A stretch of DNA of 64,000 nucleotides from Bermanella sp036960565 (GTDB lineage Bacteria; Pseudomonadota; Gammaproteobacteria; Pseudomonadales; Oceanobacteraceae): contig JBALXQ010000015.1 of assembly GCA_036960565.1 (NCBI GenBank), forward strand, positions 43,119 to 107,118, written 5' to 3'. The notes under the pieces are model-generated. The model made no database searches. It was not told where the DNA came from and was given only the letters and a program-made list of their open reading frames with translations. Positions 9,237-17,835 of the stretch are shown in pieces. The position numbers and the translations under genes are program-made. Positions within the stretch are counted from its first letter, which is position 1. Every line of letters begins with the position of its first letter.

Positions 9237-9974
9237 ATGAATTATTTATTCTTAGTGGCGGTGGTGTGGCTAAGTTTAATTAACTGGGCACATTGCCACC
9301 AATCAATTGTTTTTAACTTGTCACCTTCAGGTTATCCGCCCTATATGTTTCAGCGGGGTGATGAGCCTGCTAAAGGCATCATCTATGATGTATTGAAATT
9401 GGTCGCCAACAAGTATGATTATAAAATTGTACTGACTAGAATACCCAAGAATAGAGAAGTGCTTTACCTTAAATCGGGTGATTTAGATGCTAATGCTTTG
9501 GCGAAAGAATGGGTGGAGCATCCTGAAGATTTTGAGTTTAGCGATGTCATTGTAGAAGCCAGAGATTTGCTTTTCTCATTAAAGGCCGCACCTGTTAAAT
9601 TTAATGATATTAAAGATTTATATGGTAAAACCATTGGGATTCACCTGGGGTACAGTTATCCATTATTAACACAAGGCTTTAATTTAGGTCTTTTTTATAG
9701 GAGCAATGCTAATTCAGAGGAGGCCATGTTAGGTAAGGTATTGGTGGAGCGCACTGATGTTGCTGTGGTAAATGAATTAGTGGGGCATTGGCTTATAAAA
9801 GATAACCCTTTATGGCACGATAAATTTGTGGTTTCACAAAGAGAGGTGGGAGGATTTGACTATCGAATTCAATTTTCTAAAAAGTGGAAAGGGTTTGTGG
9901 TGAAATTTAATAGGGAGCTGACAAAAATGAAAATCGATGGCCGCTTGAAAAAAATTAGGGCCAGATATAAATAG
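9237..9974 (+). CDS. Periplasmic solute-binding protein, group A paralogue
   Basis: A 245-residue protein with a signal peptide (ending near AHCH). It contains IVFNLSPSGYPPYMF, GIIYDVLKLVANKY, PKNREVLYLKSGDLDANA, IGIHLGYSYPLL and VVNELVGHWLIKDNPLW. These segments recur almost unchanged at 11335 and 60579, defining a three-member family within the window. In classical amino-acid binding proteins the W-x-G-LIPAL segment stands where this group has IPKNREV, so the ligand may differ. It lies in the TonB-receptor operon. Confidence 0.87.
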   Translation: MNYLFLVAVVWLSLINWAHCHQSIVFNLSPSGYPPYMFQRGDEPAKGIIYDVLKLVANKYDYKIVLTRIPKNREVLYLKSGDLDANALAKEWVEHPEDFEFSDVIVEARDLLFSLKAAPVKFNDIKDLYGKTIGIHLGYSYPLLTQGFNLGLFYRSNANSEEAMLGKVLVERTDVAVVNELVGHWLIKDNPLWHDKFVVSQREVGGFDYRIQFSKKWKGFVVKFNRELTKMKIDGRLKKIRARYK

Positions 9975-10235
9975 TTTTCATCTACATATATTGGTTATAA
10001 GAAGGTATAAGAGTCAACAGTTTTAGTTATTTCTGTATCTGGTGTGTTGGTAAAGTTGGGTCTATGGTTAATAGAAGTAGTGCTAAAGCCAGAAAAGAAT
10101 GATGGTTAATAATTCTGGCTATCTTAACAGTTAGAAATCAGCCTTAGCAGGAGGTTGTATTATGGCGTTTACTGATGGTCACTTTGCTTTGTTCATAAAC
10201 CTAATTAATTGCCTCAGATCTATGATGCTAGCATT

Positions 10236-11141
10236 ATGATTCATAAAGCCCCTATTACGACCGTTTGCCTTAATGTTATTTTTGGCCTATTTTTTTTGGC
10301 CTATCAATATTTTAATTTTACCATAGTTGAGGAAATTGATTTTTATAGCCTAGTTTCTGAAGGGGGTATTACCGTTACAATCTTGTTTATTCTGCTTAAC
10401 CTCCATCGCCTGCACCATAAAGACCTCACTTTTTATTATATGAATTTAGGCTTTTCAATGCTGTTTATCTCTTTGTTAACCGATACCTCGGATGAAGTGT
10501 TTGAACATCCCTATCTATTAACCACCATTCTAGAAGATATTATGCAGGTGTTGGGTTTTATTGTGGTGTTTATTGGTTTAAAAAAATGGATGAAATATAA
10601 CGACCGGCAAAATGAGGAATTAATTACCTTAGCGACGACAGACGAGTTGACCGGTTTATATGTACGTCGTTTTTTTCTTGATAAAACCCTGGATGAATTT
10701 AATAGAAGCAAACGTAATCAGTTGAGATTTTCAATATTAATGATTGATATCGACCACTTTAAATCCATTAACGATAAGTTTGGCCATGCCGCTGGTGATC
10801 TAGTCTTGCAGGTGTTTGCTCGGGAAATAAAGGGAAGTATACGAAAAACCGATGTGATTGCTCGCTGGGGAGGAGAGGAGTTCGTGGTGTTACTGGTACA
10901 CGATGATGGGGCTAATATTCAAGAAGTGAGTTCGGTAATTTCTGAGAAAATACGCAGTAAAACCGAGGGTATTAGGGTAGCTTTTAATGAGGAAGTTATT
11001 CACTTTAGCGTGAGCATAGGCGCGACGATTTCAACCGAAGAAGATCCCAGTATTGATGTCATAATAGATCGGGCCGATAAGTTGCTTTATCAGGCTAAAA
11101 TTAAAGGCCGTAACTGTGTGGCACTGGATTTATTCAAATAG
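10236..11141 (+). CDS. Membrane-anchored diguanylate cyclase (GGDEF)
   Basis: About 301 residues from ATG 10236; an in-frame TTG at 10209 is less likely. The N-terminal 125 residues hold several hydrophobic segments (LNVIFGLFFLAYQYF, ITVTILFILLNL, LGFSMLFISLL, IMQVLGFIVVFIGL), then a GGDEF domain with TTDELTGLYVRRFF, DIDHFKSINDKFGHAAGD and the active-site RWGGEEF. An RKTD inhibitory site lies five residues before GGEEF. It should make c-di-GMP with product feedback. Position between binding-protein genes suggests that the membrane part senses something linked to that island. Confidence 0.92.
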   Translation: MIHKAPITTVCLNVIFGLFFLAYQYFNFTIVEEIDFYSLVSEGGITVTILFILLNLHRLHHKDLTFYYMNLGFSMLFISLLTDTSDEVFEHPYLLTTILEDIMQVLGFIVVFIGLKKWMKYNDRQNEELITLATTDELTGLYVRRFFLDKTLDEFNRSKRNQLRFSILMIDIDHFKSINDKFGHAAGDLVLQVFAREIKGSIRKTDVIARWGGEEFVVLLVHDDGANIQEVSSVISEKIRSKTEGIRVAFNEEVIHFSVSIGATISTEEDPSIDVIIDRADKLLYQAKIKGRNCVALDLFK

Positions 11142-11334
11142 CCCAGGCTAAGCATTAATATCAATTCATGTAACTCTCACAACGTGTGTTTGCCTCAGTA
11201 AATATTTACCCCTGTACGGCAATATATCACTTCATAAATAGACTTGAACTGGATGAACTATTAATGATGGTTTGGCTAATATTACCAAAAATTTAAACTA
11301 AACTGCTATATACCTATCGTGTTTGGAAGTGGTA

Positions 11335-12075
11335 ATGAAGCCTTTAATTTGGGTTTTAGCACTGGTCATGCTGCTTTCTCAGTGGACCTTTGCTGATAAC
11401 AAAATTGTATTTAACCTTTCTCCTACTGGATACCCTCCTTACATGTTTAAGGATGCTAAAGGGCAGGCACAGGGTGTTGTTTATGATGTTCTGTATCGGG
11501 TGGCGACTAAATATGGATATGAAGTCGTGGTGGTGGGCGTACCCAAGAAGCGGGTGGTCTTACAATTAAGGTCTGGCGAGTTGGATGCAACAGCGGTGGC
11601 CAAAGAATGGGTGAAGAACCCAGAAGACTTCGAATTTAGCGATGTAATTGTGCAAGCGCGCGATGTTTTGTTTTCCTTAAAAGAAAAGCCAATTAAGTTT
11701 AATTCCATTGAAGACTTGTACGACAAGAATATTGGTATTCATCTAGGTTATAGCTATCCATTATTGAAAGAGGCATTTAACAAAAATTTAATTGTCACAA
11801 GCGTTGTGAATACCGAAACGGCCATGCTTGGGAAAGTATTTATGGAACGATCTGATGCGGCTGTGGTAAATGAACTGGTGGGGCAGTGGTTAATTAAAAA
11901 CACTCCGCATTGGCGTAACCGATTTGTAATTTCTAAAAGGGAAATAGGCGGCTTTGACTACCGTATTCAGTTTTCTAAAAAGTGGAAAGACTTCGTGCTT
12001 AAGGTAAATAGGGAACTTGCAGGCATGAAGCGAACCGGTACCCTTGATACTATAAAATCCAAATACAAACTTTAA
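11335..12075 (+). CDS. Periplasmic solute-binding protein, group A paralogue
   Basis: 246 residues from ATG 11335, which has a good ribosome site (GGAAGTGGTA) and gives a clean signal peptide (LIWVLALVMLLSQWTFA). It is a close paralogue of 9237: NLSPTGYPPYMF, GVVYDVLYRVATKYGYE, PKKRVVLQLRSGELDATAVA, IGIHLGYSYPLL and VVNELVGQWLIKN. The diguanylate cyclase gene lies between the two copies, so duplication was not a simple tandem event or was followed by insertion. No transporter components adjoin it. Convergent with the ArsR gene. Confidence 0.87.
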   Translation: MKPLIWVLALVMLLSQWTFADNKIVFNLSPTGYPPYMFKDAKGQAQGVVYDVLYRVATKYGYEVVVVGVPKKRVVLQLRSGELDATAVAKEWVKNPEDFEFSDVIVQARDVLFSLKEKPIKFNSIEDLYDKNIGIHLGYSYPLLKEAFNKNLIVTSVVNTETAMLGKVFMERSDAAVVNELVGQWLIKNTPHWRNRFVISKREIGGFDYRIQFSKKWKDFVLKVNRELAGMKRTGTLDTIKSKYKL

Positions 12076-12097
12076 ACCTCTGCTTCACTACTGCCTT

Positions 12098-12397
12098 TTA
12101 CTTTTGATCATCACGGCCAACACAACAATCTTTCACTAAAAACTCAATCAAACTATCTAGAGTGTCATACAAGGGAATGCAAAATAATGTGGTGCCTTCT
12201 CTGTGTTGACGTATGAGTCCGGCTGCTACCAGAGCGGATACGTGATGGGACAAAGTAGAATTTGGTATGTCTAATAGCTCTTTAATTTCTCCAACGGGCA
12301 TGCCTTTGTGGCCTGCTTTCACTAGTGTGCGGAAGATACTCAAGCGAGATGGGTGTCCCAGTTCTTTGAAGGCTTTGGCCACCAGTTGAGTATTCAT
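12098..12397 (-). CDS. ArsR-family metalloregulator
   Basis: A 99-residue winged-helix protein: FKELGHPSRLSIFRTL, VGEIKELLDIPNSTLSHHVSAL (recognition helix) and GLIRQHREGTTLFC. Cysteines lie at FC and in the C-terminal DCC, the sort of placement used by ArsR2-type As(III) sensors, although the exact sites cannot be assigned. It is divergent from an ArsP/YraQ-like permease and two matching palindromes lie between them, so it most likely represses that permease and itself until a thiol-reactive metalloid binds. Confidence 0.9.
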   Translation of the reverse strand: MNTQLVAKAFKELGHPSRLSIFRTLVKAGHKGMPVGEIKELLDIPNSTLSHHVSALVAAGLIRQHREGTTLFCIPLYDTLDSLIEFLVKDCCVGRDDQK

Positions 12398-12451
12398 ATG
12401 TGATTTCCAGTCAGGATTTTATGGATAATTGAGCGCCTATCTTGAACTAGC

Positions 12452-12473
12452 TATTTCGGTATTACCAGAAATA
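12452..12473. promoter_or_regulatory. ArsR operator 1
   Basis: A near-perfect palindrome reads TATTTCGGTA at its left end and TACCAGAAATA at its right, in the 22-base span. It lies just upstream of the -35 element TTGACC (12476-12481) of the permease promoter. The same half-site TATTTCGGTA recurs in operator 2, supporting a single regulator. Confidence 0.75.
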
Positions 12474-12475
12474 CC

Positions 12476-12522
12476 TTGACCAACCAGTATTTCACCTCTA
12501 TATTTCGGTAAAACTAGAAATA
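12476..12522 (+). promoter_or_regulatory. Permease promoter with ArsR operator 2
   Basis: The -35 TTGACC (12476-12481) and -10 TATATT (12499-12504) are separated by 17 bases, a near-consensus sigma-70 promoter. Operator 2 (12501-12522) begins TATTTCGGTA and ends TAGAAATA, and covers the -10 and predicted start point. A bound repressor would block initiation. The ribosome site AAAGGAA precedes ATG 12544. Confidence 0.75.
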
Positions 12523-12543
12523 AGGTAATTAAAGGAAATAACC

Positions 12544-13458
12544 ATGACAAATGAAACCCTAAACGCACTGCAAGAGGCAGGGCAAATGTTTGTTTTTCTC
12601 GCAGTGGAGCTCACATTACTATTCTTAGTAATCAGCTATCTGGTGGGGGTATTACAGGAATATATTCCTCCGGCCAAAATCCAGAGCATACTCAGCTCTA
12701 AAAATGGAAAGGGTTATGTGGTGGCCGCATTACTAGGGGCCATCACCCCATTTTGTTCCTGCTCCACGATTCCTTTCTTAAAGGGATTATTAAGGGCCAA
12801 TGCAGGCTTTGGCACTATGATGGTATTTTTGTTTGCCAGCCCCTTGTTAAACCCCATTATCATTGGCTTATTTGTGGTGACCTTTGGAGTAGGGGTGGCA
12901 GTTTACTATTTTACCCTTGCCCTTGGTGTGTCTGTGATAGCCGGATTCACTTTAGAGAAATTTGGATTTGAAAAATATGTAAAAGCCCAAGCTTATGTGG
13001 CTCCTACTTCGAGCACTTGCAGTGGCTCGGCAGTAGCCGCAAAGCCGTTAAATAAATGGCGAAAAATTTGGGATAACAGTTGGATAGATTTTAAAAGTGC
13101 CTTGCCTTTTTTATTAGTGGGCATTGCTCTGGGTTCCATGATCTACGGTTTTATTCCTACAGATTTCATTGCTCAGTATGCCGGTGCCGATAACTTGTTG
13201 GCCATTCCACTGGCGGCAGTGATTGGTATTCCGTTGTACATTAGAGCAGAAGCGGTGATTCCATTAAGTGCCGCTCTGGCCGCTAAAGGGATGGGGTTAG
13301 GGGCGATCATGGCGCTTATTATAGGCAGTGCTGGGGCCAGCTTAACAGAGGTCATATTACTTAAATCACTGTTTAAAAACCAAATGATACTAGCTTTTCT
13401 ATTTGTGGTGTTGAGCATGGCAATGTTGTCAGGATTTATTTTAGCCATTGTGAGTTAA
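12544..13458 (+). CDS. ArsP/YraQ-type permease (putative organoarsenical exporter)
   Basis: A 304-residue inner-membrane protein with about eight membrane segments and the family signature PFCSCSTIPFLKGL followed by FASPLLNPII. A second half carries IRAEAVIPLSAAL and GSAGASLTEVILLKSLF. ArsP-type members export trivalent organoarsenicals and other YraQ-family members are uncharacterised. The cysteine pair in FCSCS and the ArsR partner with two operators support an arsenic-type thiol-metalloid role. No arsB, arsC or arsM gene is nearby, so this is a minimal system. Confidence 0.82.
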   Translation: MTNETLNALQEAGQMFVFLAVELTLLFLVISYLVGVLQEYIPPAKIQSILSSKNGKGYVVAALLGAITPFCSCSTIPFLKGLLRANAGFGTMMVFLFASPLLNPIIIGLFVVTFGVGVAVYYFTLALGVSVIAGFTLEKFGFEKYVKAQAYVAPTSSTCSGSAVAAKPLNKWRKIWDNSWIDFKSALPFLLVGIALGSMIYGFIPTDFIAQYAGADNLLAIPLAAVIGIPLYIRAEAVIPLSAALAAKGMGLGAIMALIIGSAGASLTEVILLKSLFKNQMILAFLFVVLSMAMLSGFILAIVS

Positions 13459-13528
13459 CTGAAAATTTTGAGCCTTATCTCGTAAAAAGGATTAGGCCAA
13501 AATATGTATTATTTTTCCATTTTTAAAA

Positions 13529-14299
13529 CTACTTCCTACTTGATTCTTTAAGCGCACCATTCCATAACGATTTGAAAAAGTTTCGTTGCCTAGTACTAAG
13601 AGTGGGCCAAAGAATACGCTGGTTTTTAAAATAGGTGGGATCATCTAGGTGATACAAGGCCACTTCTTCCACCGTTAACCGGTCTTTAATGGTGGCGTTA
13701 ACAGGTGCACTGCCAATGCCTCTTACAATGGCTTTTATTTGAAAATTGTCGCTTAAAGTAAAGTTAATCCATTCTTCTGCAATTCTTTTAGACTTGGGTT
13801 TAGCTGCCAGTGTTTGGCTTATGGCATGACCATCTACCTAACCGGTAGTGCCTTCTTTAGGGTCGGCCATGGCCCACGTTTGTTCTTGTTTAAGTAACTG
13901 AGGAAAGGAAAATCCCCAAGCGGCCCCGAAACTGTTTCTAGACAAATCATGGGCGGTATCAACGCCCACCCAGAGGTTGTTGGCGTTCTTGATAAGTTGT
14001 GCAAGTTTGGTGCGAGTAGCAGAGGCTGAAAGTTTTTTCACCTCAGTGATTTGATCAGGCGTAAATCCCAAGGCCAGTGCCGTGATGTAAATATTAGCCT
14101 CAGAGTAATCCGAGCTTAAAGTGTACTTACCCTTGTGTTGGTCACTTCTCAAAACATTCCAAGAAGTCGGTGGCGGCGATACCTTTGCGGTATTATAAGC
14201 CAGGCCATAAGGACCATGGACTAAGGGTATTGAATAAACGTTGCCGTTGTCGGTAGCTTATTCGGCTTCTTGTAGGCTAGGCAGTGTTTTTGAAAAGTA
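13529..14299 (-). pseudogene. Decayed PotD-like (spermidine/putrescine type) binding-protein gene
   Basis: The minus strand encodes one continuous protein-like frame interrupted by TAA at 14258-14260 and TAG at 13838-13840, ending at TAG 13529-13531. The readable text includes NGNVYSIPLVHGPYGLAYNT, YSEANIYITALALG, LWVGVDTAHDL, WGFSFPQLL and DPKEGTTG, then [stop]VDGHA, RIAEEWINF and RILWPTL. In this family a Trp normally follows EGTT-G/A, so TGG to TAG is the likely lesion. The signal peptide and N-terminal third are missing. No relic of a permease operon adjoins it. Confidence 0.85.
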
Positions 14300-14462
14300 T
14301 CATTACTAGTTGTCTAGAAATTACTGTTCTAAGTTTGACGCTAACAGTTAACGCCACGAGCTGTATAATGCTGTAACTAAGGGCATATATATATCAATAA
14401 CAAAAGCCTTATTCTGAAATTTCTAAGCCGAATAATTTAGTAAGTCGCCATACGAGAAACCT

Positions 14463-15644
14463 ATGAAGTTAATTGTCTTTTACCTGTCGTGCTTCTGTGC
14501 CTTTGTGGCCGGACACATGCTTAATTACAGTGCCATCATGTATAGCCTTGAGGTATTTGAATCATCTTGGTTAGCAGGGGTGGCATATGGCTTTTGTTTT
14601 GGTCCACCCATTATTTTTGGTTGGTTGGCTGGTGCTTATATTGATCGCTATTCGGCCAAACGGGTCTTGTTGCTAGCGCAAAATTTTTTCTTGCTAGGGG
14701 CCATTGGGATGTTGTTAGTGATGATGTTTAAACCCCAGTATTCCATTGCCCTATTTTTAATGTCTTGCTTTAGTGTGGGCATTGCTTGGGCATTTGTGGC
14801 GCCATCACGACTGGCTTCTCTGGGGCAGTATGTGGCCACCAAAGAGCTACCTCAGGCCACCATTACTTTTAATCTGTTAATCATGGTGGGCTTTGGTATA
14901 GCGCCTATTTTGCTAACGCAAATAATTGAGCACCTGCATTGGCAGGGTGTGGCCATGACTTCTATTAGCTTATTTTTATTATCTACTGCCTTGCTGTTTA
15001 ATGCGCCTAATGAGCATGTTCGCACTAGCCACAAGCATCTACTGCACGAATGGCAGGAGTGCTTTGCGCAGATTAAGCAAACTCCGGTTATCGCCCAGTT
15101 GTTATTTGCTTCTATCATTGGCTATTTATTAATGGGCCCCATGCAGGTGGTATTGCCACAGGTGGCCGAGGTTCAATTAGGGTTAAACACTGTAGAAAAA
15201 GGCCAGTATTTGGGATTAATCGCTTTGTCACTAATAGTAGGAGGCATTGCGGCCATGAAGATTAAAGACAGTATGCCCATAGGCAAAACCATCATTGGCA
15301 TGCTGGCAATATGCGGTGTATGCATTGGCTTAATTGGCAACATTACCAGTATCTGGTTAAGTTGCGTGGTGCTGGTATTGGCCACTACCTCAGCGGGTAT
15401 AACCGTAAGCTTGATCATGGCTGCATTACAGCACCATACCCCCTCTAATATACGCGGCCGGGTCATGAGTATTTACACTATTATCTCTCAAGTCATCGCG
15501 GCCATGGCCGGGGTATTAGCAGGGGCCATGGCCCAAGGCATCAGTGTGCCGGTGAGCTTGTATGTGATTGCCGTATTATTTTTACTGTTAACCTTGTGGC
15601 TGGGAATTAAGGCCAACAGCTTAAAGATGTTTAACCGCTTTTAA
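14463..15644 (+). CDS. MFS transporter
   Basis: A 393-residue inner-membrane carrier with 12 predicted helices. GAYIDRYSAKRVLL matches the loop 2-3 motif G-x3-D-R-x-x-R-R/K and NIRGRVMS matches the second-half equivalent. The N-terminal helix starts straight at ATG 14463, so no extra domain is present. It resembles the drug/enterobactin-exporter-like MFS group (EntS/MFS_3 style), but the substrate cannot be deduced. It stands alone after the pseudogene and before the kinase, with a probable terminator following. Confidence 0.88.
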   Translation: MKLIVFYLSCFCAFVAGHMLNYSAIMYSLEVFESSWLAGVAYGFCFGPPIIFGWLAGAYIDRYSAKRVLLLAQNFFLLGAIGMLLVMMFKPQYSIALFLMSCFSVGIAWAFVAPSRLASLGQYVATKELPQATITFNLLIMVGFGIAPILLTQIIEHLHWQGVAMTSISLFLLSTALLFNAPNEHVRTSHKHLLHEWQECFAQIKQTPVIAQLLFASIIGYLLMGPMQVVLPQVAEVQLGLNTVEKGQYLGLIALSLIVGGIAAMKIKDSMPIGKTIIGMLAICGVCIGLIGNITSIWLSCVVLVLATTSAGITVSLIMAALQHHTPSNIRGRVMSIYTIISQVIAAMAGVLAGAMAQGISVPVSLYVIAVLFLLLTLWLGIKANSLKMFNRF

Positions 15645-15660
15645 CGAGTCTTCATATCGC

Positions 15661-15711
15661 TTGCTGGAATAAATAGGGCAGCCTATGTGTGCCAGCAACA
15701 CCTCTTTTTTG
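15661..15711 (+). terminator. Probable terminator after the MFS gene
   Basis: Arms TTGCTGG (15661-15667) and CCAGCAA (15692-15698) pair over a 24-base loop, followed by CACCTC and a run of six T (15706-15711). It lies directly after the MFS stop. The loop and the gap to the T run are long, so efficiency is uncertain. Confidence 0.45.
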
Positions 15712-15780
15712 CCCCTTTGCGCTTAGTGACTACAATTAATAAATACATGATCATTTAAGCGTTTGGGCGAATAGATTGAC

Positions 15781-17835
15781 ATGAATACGAGCGCCAAAAT
15801 TGCCTATTATTCTGCAGGGGAAGAACAAGACTTGGAGCAACCCATAGTCTATGCGCTTCAGTCTTTGGGGTTTGAAGTACGCTTGTGGCATGGCTCGGTT
15901 GAGGTCAGCGCCATTAAAAGCAATGACTTGTATATTTTCTTCGCTCGTACTAATTGGAAACAAGAAGAAGAGGCTCGGGTAAAAGCCCTAATGGCCACTG
16001 AATTGCCTTGTTACCTAGCTTCACCTTGCAAGCACGATATTAAAGACAATCCGTGTCTGAAGCTGGCGCTTGATCTTTTTGGTGGCCAGGTTCCGGTTAT
16101 CTATCCCCCTTATGATCCCGCTCACCTAGCCCATCAATTAGGCATACTGCGCAATTTACCTTTAAAGCAAATGACCCATGTAAATCAGGTGTTGGTGGTG
16201 GACGATAGCCCTAGCATGCTGGCAGTGCTGGAGCATTATGTGAAAGACCTGGGTCATAGCTGTTTTGCTACGGTATCCGCTAAAGAGGCGTTGATTAAAC
16301 TGCAAACCGGCGCATTTGATATCCTGCTCACCGATTACCAAATGGATGAAATGAACGGTATTGAGCTTATTAAAGAGTCGAGAAAAGTGTTTGCTGGCAT
16401 TAAAAGTATTTTGGTTACTAGCTTCAGTGAAAAGAATATTGTGCTGAAAGCCATAAGCAATAATGTTGATGCCTTTTTAGAAAAACCGGTGGATTTTCAG
16501 CTATTAAAATCTACTCTGGGCCGACTTGAAAATATGATTAATATGCGCAAAGAAAATAGTCGGTTATTGGTTGAGCTAACGGAAAGTAACACTTCTTTAA
16601 AAGAAGGCCGCGATATTTTAAATACTACTTTGGAGTGTCTAAATGAAGCGGTATTAACTCTCGATAATAGTTTTAAAATTATCTCAGCCAATAGTGCCGT
16701 CACCGAGCTAACACAATATTCACTCGATTCCTTGCTGGGTAAATCCTATTTAAGTTTGCTATCAGAAAAAATATGGACGGTTTTATATCAACTGTGCATG
16801 GAGACTGAACAGGGGGTAAGTTTAGAAGGCACCGTGACTCGATTAGACGGCAGTATATTTTCCGCCAATTTCACTCTTAGGCGCAGTTTTAAAGAGGTAT
16901 GGGATATTTACATACTCGTCATTCAAGATATCAGCTCGCAAAAGGCAGTTGAGAATAATCTGTTGTCTATAAATGAAGAACTGGAAACTAAGGTGATTGA
17001 GCGTACCCAAAAAATTGAGGAAGCCAAACACGAAGCTGAGCGCGCCAATAAAAGTAAGTCTGAATTTTTGGCCAATATGTCTCATGAATTACGCACGCCA
17101 ATGCATGCCATTATGAGTTTTAATTCGTTGATAAATAAAGACTTAGCGCAGCCTGAAGTACCGGCGAGTATTCAGGAAAAAATACAGGGCTTTACCCATA
17201 GAATTTCAGAAAGTAGTAAACGCTTATTAAAGTTGATTAATAATTTACTGGATATATCAAAATTGGAAACGGGTCATTCGGTTTTACAAAAAAATAGTCT
17301 GGATATGCTGAATGTTATTGAGGTGGTTCGTTCGGATATTTCGCCCTTATTGCAAGAGAAAGGCATTGAAGTAAAGGTGAATTCGCAATTGGACAACACC
17401 AATAGCAATGCCGATGATGAAAAGATAACTCAGGTGATATTTAATCTGTTATCCAATGCTTGTAAGTTTTCGCCGAATGATTCAATCATAGAAATAAATA
17501 TTAAATCCTCCGAAGTGAACGTAGATGTGCGCGGTACCAGTCCGTATTTTGTACCCTCGCTCGAGGTGAGTGTGATTGACAGCGGTGTGGGAATTCCCGA
17601 GGATGAGATTCACAGCATATTTGATAAGTTTGTACAAAGCTCTAAAACAAAAACCGGAGCAGGTGGTACGGGTTTGGGGCTGGCAATTTGTAAGGAAATT
17701 ATTGAGCTGCATCGCGGAAAAATATATGTGAAAAATAATGAAGGGAAGGGAGCCTGCTTTACATTTAGCATACCTGTATTTCCCATTAACTGGCATAAAA
17801 ACGCGGCTCAAAACGGAGAGCGCCATGAGCGATAA
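15781..17835 (+). CDS. Hybrid histidine kinase: N-terminal domain-REC-PAS-HisKA-HATPase
   Basis: A 684-residue cytoplasmic sensor kinase with no membrane segments. Residues 1-130 form an alpha/beta domain resembling a receiver without the acidic pocket. A true receiver follows (LVVDDSP at 138, phosphoacceptor D185 in LLTDYQM, K235), then a PAS domain (about 275-390), a coiled coil, HisKA with H435 in MSHELRTP, and an ATPase with NLLSNACKF, DSGVGIP and GTGLGLAI. All catalytic motifs are intact. Its stop overlaps the next gene by 11 bases, so the pair is translationally coupled. Confidence 0.93.
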   Translation: MNTSAKIAYYSAGEEQDLEQPIVYALQSLGFEVRLWHGSVEVSAIKSNDLYIFFARTNWKQEEEARVKALMATELPCYLASPCKHDIKDNPCLKLALDLFGGQVPVIYPPYDPAHLAHQLGILRNLPLKQMTHVNQVLVVDDSPSMLAVLEHYVKDLGHSCFATVSAKEALIKLQTGAFDILLTDYQMDEMNGIELIKESRKVFAGIKSILVTSFSEKNIVLKAISNNVDAFLEKPVDFQLLKSTLGRLENMINMRKENSRLLVELTESNTSLKEGRDILNTTLECLNEAVLTLDNSFKIISANSAVTELTQYSLDSLLGKSYLSLLSEKIWTVLYQLCMETEQGVSLEGTVTRLDGSIFSANFTLRRSFKEVWDIYILVIQDISSQKAVENNLLSINEELETKVIERTQKIEEAKHEAERANKSKSEFLANMSHELRTPMHAIMSFNSLINKDLAQPEVPASIQEKIQGFTHRISESSKRLLKLINNLLDISKLETGHSVLQKNSLDMLNVIEVVRSDISPLLQEKGIEVKVNSQLDNTNSNADDEKITQVIFNLLSNACKFSPNDSIIEINIKSSEVNVDVRGTSPYFVPSLEVSVIDSGVGIPEDEIHSIFDKFVQSSKTKTGAGGTGLGLAICKEIIELHRGKIYVKNNEGKGACFTFSIPVFPINWHKNAAQNGERHER

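Noticed and set aside
13838..13840. TAG as a recoded sense codon (for example pyrrolysine) in the PotD-like gene
   Set aside because: A second stop (TAA 14258) and the missing N-terminus show plain decay, and no recoding machinery is visible.
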